This document shows positions 1-4,998 of a stretch of DNA of 6,221 bases, one piece after another. This DNA comes from Bacillota bacterium (GTDB taxonomy: Bacteria > Bacillota > Clostridia > DSM-8532). The notes under the pieces are model-generated. The model made no database searches and was not told where the DNA came from. It worked only from the letters and a program-made list of their open reading frames with translations. The stretch spans positions 1-6,221 of the forward strand of contig JAEYPI010000061.1 of NCBI GenBank assembly GCA_023410885.1, in the 5' to 3' direction. The first letter of the stretch is position 1, and every line of letters begins with the position of its first letter. Both the position numbers and the translations under genes were made by a program.

Positions 1-66
1 CGCCTGAACGGCGCAACCGGAAAACAGGAGCACAAACGGCAGAAGCAAACTAAGCACACGCCGCAT
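1..66 (-). CDS. Lipoprotein, N-terminal fragment (runs off the left edge)
   Basis: Only the first 22 codons lie in the window; the gene continues beyond base 1. Read on the minus strand from ATG at 66-64, the peptide is MRRVLSLLLPFVLLFSGCAV followed by QA. This is a compact type II signal peptide: two arginines, a hydrophobic core of about 12 residues, then the lipobox FSGC with the lipidated cysteine at residue 18. The protein should therefore be exported, diacylated by Lgt, cleaved by LspA and anchored on the outer face of the membrane. The start is supported by an AAAGGGAG-type ribosome binding site (about 75-82) eight or nine bases upstream and by an uninterrupted frame to the window edge. 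The mature domain is not visible, so the function (substrate-binding protein, enzyme or other) cannot be given. Confidence 0.75.
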   Translation of the reverse strand, partial: MRRVLSLLLPFVLLFSGCAVQA

Positions 67-99
67 GGAGTTATCTCCCTTTCAAATTTACTCCATGTT

Positions 100-105
100 A
101 TCATA
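100..105 (-). promoter_or_regulatory. Weak candidate -10 box for the lipoprotein gene
   Basis: On the minus strand the hexamer TATGAT (5 of 6 matches to TATAAT) lies 34 bases upstream of the lipoprotein start. No good -35 hexamer sits at 16-18 bases, so this is only a candidate. The promoter could instead lie further upstream, near the dyad at 158-175. Confidence 0.3.
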
Positions 106-157
106 CAAGATTAACTCATTGCAAGACATCAGGTGCTTCTTTAGTGTTAAAACGCTG

Positions 158-175
158 GACACGTAGGTACGTGTC
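158..175. repeat. Perfect 8-bp inverted repeat with a 2-base centre, operator-like
   Basis: GACACGTA, GG, TACGTGTC form an 18-bp dyad in which all eight outer positions are complementary. It lies 92 bases upstream of the lipoprotein start and 40 bases beyond the tRNA terminator. A two-base spacer is too short for a stable RNA hairpin loop without opening some pairs, and neither strand has a T-run beside it. A DNA binding site for a dimeric regulator is therefore more likely than a terminator. An imperfect smaller dyad (AGTGTT, AA, AACGCT at 143-156) lies next to it. Confidence 0.45.
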
Positions 176-214
176 ATTCTCATATCATGCGTCTTTACGA
201 AAGCCTCAATACAC

Positions 215-257
215 AAAAAATCCGAACCCATTCCCCATCGGGATTAAGTTCGGATTT
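215..257 (-). terminator. Intrinsic terminator of the tRNA operon
   Basis: On the minus strand, AAATCCGAAC (257-248) pairs perfectly with GTTCGGATTT (227-218). A smaller inner stem (TCCC with GGGA) sits within the 20-base loop. The right arm runs directly into a T-tract on the minus strand (bases 220-215). It begins eight bases after the CCA end of the second tRNA, in the place and orientation expected to end the tRNA transcript. Confidence 0.85.
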
Positions 258-264
258 CTCTAGT

Positions 265-341
265 TGGTGGGCCTTCAGGGACTCGAACCCCGGACCAACC
301 GGTTATGAGCCGGTAGCTCTAACCAACTGAGCTAAAGGCCC
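265..341 (-). tRNA. tRNA with CAU anticodon, probably tRNA-Ile2 (lysidine type) rather than elongator Met
   Basis: This is a 77-base cloverleaf with encoded CCA. The acceptor stem is GGGCCTT/AAGGCCC, the D stem GCTC/GAGC, the anticodon stem ACCGG/CCGGT with loop CTCATAA, and the T stem CGGGG/CCCTG (one G-U pair) with loop TTCGAGT. The discriminator base is A. The CAT anticodon is at 307-305. A CAU anticodon is shared by initiator Met, elongator Met and the AUA-reading tRNA-Ile whose C34 is changed to lysidine by TilS. Initiator Met is unlikely because three G-C pairs are absent at the bottom of the anticodon stem. The acceptor and D-arm sequence resembles the Bacillus tRNA-Ile2 as I remember it. 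It also has C-G pairs at acceptor positions 4-69 and 5-68, which are reported TilS determinants. I favour Ile2 over Met, but automatic annotation would probably call it Met. Confidence 0.9.
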
Positions 342-344
342 CAG

Positions 345-420
345 TGGCTCCTCAAGTTGGACTCGAACCAACGACCCTGCGGTTAACAGCCGCATGCTCT
401 ACCGACTGAGCTATTGAGGA
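345..420 (-). tRNA. tRNA-Asn (GTT)
   Basis: This is a 76-base cloverleaf with encoded CCA. The acceptor stem is TCCTCAA/TTGAGGA, the D stem GCTC/GAGC, the anticodon stem TGCGG/CCGCA with loop CTGTTAA, and the T stem GTTGG/CCAAC with loop TTCGAGT. The discriminator base is G. The GTT anticodon at 387-385 reads AAC and AAU. It is the first gene of the operon, with its 5' end about 27 bases from the predicted transcription start. Only three bases separate its CCA from the next tRNA, so the two must be processed from one precursor by RNase P and 3' nucleases. Confidence 0.96.
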
Positions 421-453
421 ATGTCTGCACGCTTATTGAAAAGCGCATAACAT

Positions 454-482
454 ATTATACTCAGAAACCTTTTATTGGTCAA
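454..482 (-). promoter_or_regulatory. Sigma-A type promoter of the tRNA operon
   Basis: On the minus strand TTGACC (482-477, 5 of 6 matches) and a perfect TATAAT (459-454) are separated by exactly 17 bases. Transcription would start near 447, giving a short leader before tRNA-Asn. An A/T-rich stretch just upstream of the -35 box (483-493, a run of A on the minus strand) could act as an UP element, as is common for stable-RNA promoters. Confidence 0.88.
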
Positions 483-517
483 GTTTTTTTTACACTTTTC
501 TTAGTCGTTTCTTAAAC

Positions 518-539
518 CATTTGGCAGACAGGCCAAATG
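518..539 (-). repeat. 8-bp perfect hairpin between tyrS and the tRNA operon; weak terminator candidate
   Basis: CATTTGGC (518-525) and GCCAAATG (532-539) form a perfect stem with a six-base loop. It lies 113 bases past the tyrS stop. On the minus strand the stem is followed only by GTTTAAG, not a proper T-tract, so intrinsic termination would be inefficient. No better terminator is visible after tyrS, so some tyrS transcripts may read through into the tRNA genes. The remaining sequence of the 421-651 gap shows no supported gene. Confidence 0.4.
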
Positions 540-651
540 CAATTTATCCTTAATGCTTTTATCTTCTAAGCCAGATAATGAGGCTTTCTGACCTACTACC
601 TCGATGACCAATCAATGCTGGATACTCTTGCTTCTGACCCGCCTCACCACA

Positions 652-1881
652 TTATTCAAGCACTATACGATGGAAAGATTTCTTTCCCTTTCTAATGATC
701 ATTTCGCCTTCCTTAAGATCGTCCATTGTAACCAGTCGTTCCATTGTTTCAATACGCTCGCCGTTTAAGCTCAGCCCACCCTGCTGAATGAGTCTTTTGC
801 CCTCACCCTTGGAAGGAATAAGACCCGTATTAGCCAAGAGATCCAGAATTTGAAGGCCTTGCTCTAATTCCACTTTGGCAATGGTGACGGTGGGCATGTT
901 CTCGGAGGATGCGCCCTGACCGAAAATAGCCTCTGTCGCGCTCTTTGCTTTTTCTGCCTCCTCAGCGCCATGGACAATCCGAGTCACTTCATAGGCCAGT
1001 ATTTTTTTAGCCTCATTGACTCGGGCATCCTGCCATGTAGCCATTTCCTCAATCTGGGACATGGGAAGGAAAGTCAACAGCTTGAGACACTTGACCACAT
1101 CAGCGTCATCCACATTACGCCAATATTGATAGAAATCATAAGGGGTGGTCTTTTGGGGATCAAGCCAAACTGCACCCTGCTGTGTTTTACCCATTTTCTT
1201 ACCTTCACTGGTGGTCAGAAGCTGGAAAGTCATGCCATAGGCCTCCACACCCTCCACACGGCGAATGAGATCAACACCACCTAGAATATTGCTCCATTGG
1301 TCATCTCCACCAAGCTCCAATCTACAGCTGAAATCTTGGTAAAGCTTTAAAAAGTCATAGCTCTGCATTAGCATGTAGTTAAATTCAATGAAAGACAGAC
1401 CTTTCTCCAATCTGCTTTTAAAGCATTCGGCTGAGAGCATACGATTAACAGAAAAGTGAACACCCACGTCTCTTAAAAACGACACATAATTGAGGTCCAG
1501 AAGCCAATCACTATTATCCACCATCAATGCCCTATTGTCGTTAAAATCCACGAGGCCCTTCATTTGCCCGCGGAAACAGGCTCCGTTATGGGCTATTTCA
1601 TCCCGGGTAAGCATTTTTCTCATATCCGTCCTGCCAGAGGGATCTCCCACCATGGCAGTGCCACCACCAATAAGAGCAATAGGCTTATGGCCTGCTCTTT
1701 GCATATGAGCCATAACAATCAGCTGCAATAAATGTCCAACATGCAAACTATCAGCTGTCGGATCAAAGCCTATATAGAAGGTCACCCTCTCATTTCCAAG
1801 AAGCTCTCTAATCTTCTCCTCGTGAGTGGTCTGTGCAATAAATCCCCGCTCTTTCAGGGTGTCATAAACATTGGTGTTCAT
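652..1881 (-). CDS. tyrS: Tyrosyl-tRNA synthetase
   Basis: This class I aminoacyl-tRNA synthetase (409 residues) activates tyrosine with ATP and charges tRNA-Tyr in the cytoplasm; it acts as a homodimer in this family. The Rossmann catalytic domain contains YIGFDPTADSLHVGH, with the HIGH-type signature HVGH at 47-50. The tyrosine and ATP pocket stretch ELGGDDQWSN is at 189-198, and the KMSKS-type loop reads KMGKT at 229-233. An anticodon-binding helical region follows, and residues from about 345 form an S4-like RNA-binding domain (IQQGGLSLNGERI). Length is close to bacterial TyrRS (about 410-425). I chose the ATG at 1881 because AAAGGAAG lies 8-15 bases upstream and the family starts here. 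An in-frame TTG at 1944 would add 21 unsupported residues. Glu189 stands where I recall Gln in many bacterial TyrRS; this may be normal in this lineage. It is divergent from the PBP gene. Confidence 0.96.
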   Translation of the reverse strand: MNTNVYDTLKERGFIAQTTHEEKIRELLGNERVTFYIGFDPTADSLHVGHLLQLIVMAHMQRAGHKPIALIGGGTAMVGDPSGRTDMRKMLTRDEIAHNGACFRGQMKGLVDFNDNRALMVDNSDWLLDLNYVSFLRDVGVHFSVNRMLSAECFKSRLEKGLSFIEFNYMLMQSYDFLKLYQDFSCRLELGGDDQWSNILGGVDLIRRVEGVEAYGMTFQLLTTSEGKKMGKTQQGAVWLDPQKTTPYDFYQYWRNVDDADVVKCLKLLTFLPMSQIEEMATWQDARVNEAKKILAYEVTRIVHGAEEAEKAKSATEAIFGQGASSENMPTVTIAKVELEQGLQILDLLANTGLIPSKGEGKRLIQQGGLSLNGERIETMERLVTMDDLKEGEMIIRKGKKSFHRIVLE

Positions 1882-1933
1882 GGTTCTTCTTCCTTTCCGC
1901 CTATCTAAAACATTATTTATAATTGGCTCCGCA

Positions 1934-1948
1934 TACCTTAGCAAGGTA
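1934..1948 (-). repeat. Small perfect dyad in the tyrS 5' leader
   Basis: TACCTT, AGC, AAGGTA form a 6-bp inverted repeat in the predicted untranslated leader of tyrS, about 53 bases before the start codon. It is too small to act as a terminator and no T-run follows. It may be a minor hairpin or chance. No T-box element is visible in this leader. Confidence 0.3.
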
Positions 1949-1985
1949 ATCCATATATTAATTTTATAACATTATTTAAGATATT

Positions 1986-2014
1986 ATTATAGCCCCTAAC
2001 AATTAAAGTCACAA
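1986..2014 (-). promoter_or_regulatory. Predicted sigma-A type promoter of tyrS
   Basis: On the minus strand TTGTGA (2014-2009, 4 of 6 matches) and a perfect TATAAT (1991-1986) are separated by 17 bases. Transcription would start near 1979, leaving an untranslated leader of about 98 bases. The leader lacks the T-box core (AGGGTGG...ACCGCG) and an obvious intrinsic terminator, so tRNA-sensing attenuation of the common clostridial kind is not supported here. Confidence 0.65.
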
Positions 2015-2072
2015 GGTTGCTTTTATCCCAGAACTTCTCAAGGGAAAAAAATATTTAAGGCATAATAATTTG

Positions 2073-2081
2073 TGCTATAAT
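2073..2081 (+). promoter_or_regulatory. Extended -10 promoter of the PBP gene and its leader RNA
   Basis: TG-C-TATAAT gives a perfect -10 hexamer (2076-2081) preceded by the TGn extension. The best -35 is poor (TTTAAG at 2054-2059, spacing 16), which is typical of extended -10 promoters. Transcription is expected about seven bases downstream, at or near G2088. This is exactly the first base of the predicted closing helix of the leader RNA, so promoter and fold support each other. The 60 bases between this promoter and the divergent tyrS promoter show no other clear element. Confidence 0.7.
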
Positions 2082-2087
2082 AGGAAT

Positions 2088-2334
2088 GCGTATACCTAAA
2101 TGAGGTATGCATCAATGATGAGGCTATAAGCCTTTTGGAGCCTGGTTTTGGGCCAATCATAAGCCCAGGGGGTTTCGTGGTCTATCATTATCCGGACAAA
2201 ATTCCGTTAATTTTCCGGATAGTAAAGCTTTAGTCCATCATACCATGAAGGTAATTTATGGGCCTTCATATGAATTAACGGGCCTAGGCTTGTGGTGTGC
2301 ATCACAGGCATGCGCCCTAATCAGGAGGTACATT
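2088..2334 (+). promoter_or_regulatory. Structured RNA leader of the PBP gene; candidate cis-regulatory RNA of unknown class
   Basis: Helices read from the sequence: P1 pairs GCGTATACCT (2088-2097) with AGGCATGCGC (2306-2315), nine of ten pairs counting one G-U. P2 pairs TGATG (2116-2120) with CATCA (2300-2304), then C2124 with G2295 and TATAAGCC (2125-2132) with GGCTTGTG (2287-2294). Arm H1 pairs TGGGC (2149-2153) with GCCCA (2163-2167). Arm H2 pairs TGGTCTA (2178-2184) with TAGTCCA (2231-2237, one U-U mismatch), ATTATCCGG (2187-2195) with CCGGATAGT (2215-2223), and AAAATT with AATTTT around loop CCGTT. Arm H3 pairs ATGAAGG (2245-2251) with CCTTCAT (2263-2269). The RNA is thus a closed multi-branch structure ending just before the AGGAGG ribosome binding site (2323-2328). 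No hairpin is followed by a T-run, so any control would be translational or by RNA stability rather than by intrinsic termination. It shows none of the core motifs I remember for T-box, cobalamin, lysine, SAM, glycine, c-di-GMP or ydaO (c-di-AMP) riboswitches. The function is unknown. Confidence 0.6.
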
Positions 2335-4926
2335 ATGAACGGAAATTCAGGAAGCCGCAACAAGCAGAATAAGCCTGCTTCGCCCGTTGCTTCTTCCGTA
2401 AAAAACAAAAAAGAAAATATATCAATCGGTAGAATGGCGGTAAAAGTATTTTTCACTGCTCTGGCTATTGTATTTTCTCTTCTTTTTGTTATTGGAAGTG
2501 CTGCTGCAGGATTGGGCGGCGGCGGCCTTTACGCTATGATTAAAACCACACCTATGTTGGATGCAAAAGTATTGAAAGCCACAGGTCTAAACTCCTATGT
2601 CTATGACGCGGAAGGCAATGTCATTGCGGAGCTCAAAAAAGATGAAAACCGTGTCCTGATAGATTATGAAGATATTCCGGAAATGCTGCAAAAGGCCTAT
2701 ATTGCGGTAGAAGATAAGCGCTTTTTGGAGCATAACGGCATTGATTTCAGAAGAATAGGCAGTGCTGCCCTCACCTATGCTAAGAAGCTCCTTGGTTTTA
2801 ATGTAGATGTAGAGGGAGGCAGCACCATTACGCAGCAGTTGATCAAAAACCGTACTAAAAAGGATGACATCACCATCCCCCGTAAGGTTCAAGAGCAATG
2901 GCAGGCTTTGGAGCTTGAAAAGGCTTTGACAAAAGAAGATATCCTGACCTATTATCTGAATAATGTCCCCATGGGTGGCAATTTCTACGGTATAGAAACA
3001 GCCGCAAAGGGCTATTACGGAAAGGATGTCCGGGATCTTTCACTGGCCGAATGTGCAAGCCTTGCCGGTATCACCAACTGGCCCACAAAATATATGCCTA
3101 TTAATGAGGAAAACATAGAAGCCAATTTGACCAGAACCAAGATGATTCTCGGTCTGATGCTGGAACAAGGAATGATTAGCCAAAGCGAGTACGATGAGGC
3201 CGTTTCCGAGAAAATTAATTTTCAGTACAATCCGGATGCCGGTAAAATCCTGCCCACCAGCAATCAATCTTATTTTGTAGATGAAGCCATTAAAAGTGTT
3301 AAAAACCACTTGATGAAGACCTATGGCTACACGGACCGGGCTGCGTTGGATTTAATCTATAACTCAGGCCTTCACATCTACACCACCATGCAACCGAAGG
3401 TACAGGACGCTTTAACGGAGGTATTTACAAATCCCGAGTATTTTGATGCGGAGAACCGTTATACCGACGAAGCACCACAGGCCGCCATGGTCATTATAGA
3501 CAATGAAGGCAAGGTCCGTGGCATATACGGCGGTCAAGGTGAAAAACAGGGCAGTGTGTTCAATCGCGCCACACAGGCTGAGCGTTCACCGGGATCTTCT
3601 ATAAAGCCCATTCTCGTTTATGGCCCCGGTATCGATAGCAGGACCATGACTGCCGCTACTGTGGTGGATGATGTCAAGCAATACCTTAATCATGAAAAAC
3701 CTGAGGAGGAATGGCCGCGTAATGTTGAGATAAATAAGAACTTTGGCTTAACAGGTGCAAGAGAAGCCCTCTTCCGTTCGAGAAACGTTGCAGCCACACT
3801 GCTGTTGCGTGACTATGTCGGTCTCGATAATGCCCTTAATTACCTTGCGAGGCTTGGTATAGACAGAAAGAACGAGAAATATCTTTCCATTGCCATGGGT
3901 GGTTTTAATAAAGGAATCACACCCCTTCAGATGGCAGCAGCCTACACCCCTTTCATCAGTAAGGGTGTCTACACCGAGCCTATCTTTTTCACAGATGTAA
4001 AGGACAGCGAGGGTAAGGTGATTCTCTCAATCAAACCCGAAAGAAGCCAGGTTTTTTCTGAGCAATCCGTCTTTATTGTGGATAACATTTTGGAAGATGC
4101 TGTGAAGAAGGGAACAGCGTACCCTTACGGTATTGTCAAGTATAAGAATGCAGAGGGCAAAACCATAACCATCCAATCTGCCGGCAAAACAGGTACAACC
4201 GACTCTAACAAAGATAAGTGGTTTGTAGGTTACACCCCATACTATGTGGGTGCGACTTGGTACGGCTATGACAAGGCTGTAGAACTTGGAACGGACGAAC
4301 GTAGCTCAGCTCTTGAAATTTGGAATGCCGTCATGACAAAGGTGCACGAGGGCATGGAAGCAAAGTCCTTCTTTGAGAGCACACCCCCCAATATTGTTAA
4401 GCGAAACATATGCTCGGACTCAGGTAAAATCGCCACAGAGCTCTGTAAATCCGATCCTCGTGGCAGCCGAGCAAGAGAAGAGCTCTTCATTGAGGGAACC
4501 GAGCCGGCCTACAGTGATACCTGTGATGTTCATGTAATGGTTAAGCTTTGCTCAGAGTCCAAGGATGTTCATGGAAGACTGCTTTTAGCTACAGAGTATT
4601 GCCCGGAAGGTACCGCTATTGAGAGGGTGAGAATTAAAAGGCCTGTAGAGTATAAGCCTAAATTCCCCAATGACAATTATCCTGAAGATTACCTATACGA
4701 GGTTCCGGAAGGTGAATATTGCACCATTCATGGACAAGGAACCCTTGTTCCCCCTATTTCTGAAGATCTGGTCCCTCCAGCAGAGGGTTCCCTTCCAACG
4801 GTAACCCCCACCCCGGATATCGGTATGATTGATCCCCAAAATGAGGATATCGGCGAGCCTATCCAGGAAGAAGACTGGGGAAGCGTTGACTGGGGGAACT
4901 CAGGAAATCCGAACAATTGGAATTGA
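2335..4926 (+). CDS. ponA: Class A penicillin-binding protein (PBP1A type): peptidoglycan glycosyltransferase and transpeptidase
   Basis: This 863-residue bifunctional enzyme polymerises lipid II into glycan strands and cross-links the stem peptides on the outer face of the membrane. It has a basic cytoplasmic tail (1-33) and one membrane anchor (about 36-60). The GT51 domain (about 88-255) has EDKRF with catalytic Glu126, GGSTITQQ at 161-168, RKVQE at 183-187 and the YLNN...G motif near 207-215. The transpeptidase domain (about 380-680) has SSIK with nucleophile Ser421, SRN at 482-484 and KTGT at 618-621, so both activities look intact. The C-terminus (about 690-800) carries six cysteines, followed by a Pro-rich, acidic tail ending in WN. 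The ATG at 2335 is chosen because AGGAGG lies six bases upstream. An in-frame ATG at 2245 has no ribosome binding site and sits in the structured leader. The symbol is given at family level. Confidence 0.95.
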   Translation: MNGNSGSRNKQNKPASPVASSVKNKKENISIGRMAVKVFFTALAIVFSLLFVIGSAAAGLGGGGLYAMIKTTPMLDAKVLKATGLNSYVYDAEGNVIAELKKDENRVLIDYEDIPEMLQKAYIAVEDKRFLEHNGIDFRRIGSAALTYAKKLLGFNVDVEGGSTITQQLIKNRTKKDDITIPRKVQEQWQALELEKALTKEDILTYYLNNVPMGGNFYGIETAAKGYYGKDVRDLSLAECASLAGITNWPTKYMPINEENIEANLTRTKMILGLMLEQGMISQSEYDEAVSEKINFQYNPDAGKILPTSNQSYFVDEAIKSVKNHLMKTYGYTDRAALDLIYNSGLHIYTTMQPKVQDALTEVFTNPEYFDAENRYTDEAPQAAMVIIDNEGKVRGIYGGQGEKQGSVFNRATQAERSPGSSIKPILVYGPGIDSRTMTAATVVDDVKQYLNHEKPEEEWPRNVEINKNFGLTGAREALFRSRNVAATLLLRDYVGLDNALNYLARLGIDRKNEKYLSIAMGGFNKGITPLQMAAAYTPFISKGVYTEPIFFTDVKDSEGKVILSIKPERSQVFSEQSVFIVDNILEDAVKKGTAYPYGIVKYKNAEGKTITIQSAGKTGTTDSNKDKWFVGYTPYYVGATWYGYDKAVELGTDERSSALEIWNAVMTKVHEGMEAKSFFESTPPNIVKRNICSDSGKIATELCKSDPRGSRAREELFIEGTEPAYSDTCDVHVMVKLCSESKDVHGRLLLATEYCPEGTAIERVRIKRPVEYKPKFPNDNYPEDYLYEVPEGEYCTIHGQGTLVPPISEDLVPPAEGSLPTVTPTPDIGMIDPQNEDIGEPIQEEDWGSVDWGNSGNPNNWN

Positions 4927-4939
4927 AATTTCATTAAAC

Positions 4940-4972
4940 AAAGTACCCTATTTGCTTCAAATAGGGTACTTT
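4940..4972. terminator. Strong bidirectional intrinsic terminator between the convergent genes
   Basis: AAAGTACCCTATTT (4940-4953) and AAATAGGGTACTTT (4959-4972) form a perfect 14-bp stem with loop GCTTC. On the plus strand the stem ends in TTTT then GATGTTT; on the minus strand it ends in CTTTGTTTAA. It lies 13 bases after the PBP stop and 26 bases after the methyltransferase stop, so it can serve both genes and insulate them from each other. Confidence 0.88.
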
Positions 4973-4998
4973 TGATGTTTACGCATTTTACGTTCTGT

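Noticed and set aside
483..651. Short open frames after tyrS: 30 codons in frame past its stop, and a 36-codon TTG-started frame
   Set aside because: Neither has a ribosome binding site or a recognisable product, and runs of this length are common by chance. Treated as intergenic.
970..1284. 104-codon plus-strand frame inside tyrS
   Set aside because: Antisense shadow of a well-conserved gene, with no ribosome binding site or recognisable domain.
1882..1944. N-terminal extension of tyrS from a TTG at 1944
   Set aside because: The extension has no ribosome binding site and is not part of the usual TyrRS N-terminus. The ATG at 1881 has a good AAAGGAAG site and fits family starts.
2100..2129. 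A nine-codon leader peptide (MRYASMMRL) in the PBP leader
   Set aside because: No Shine-Dalgarno sequence lies within the predicted transcript ahead of it, and there is no run of regulatory codons and no terminator for attenuation. The bases are better explained by the RNA helices.
2088..2334. PBP leader as a known RNA: T-box, 6S RNA, SRP RNA, tmRNA, or cobalamin or ydaO riboswitch
   Set aside because: The hallmark conserved sequences of these classes that I can recall are absent, and the element ends directly at a gene's ribosome binding site, unlike 6S, SRP or tmRNA. A covariance-model search is still needed to exclude divergent members.
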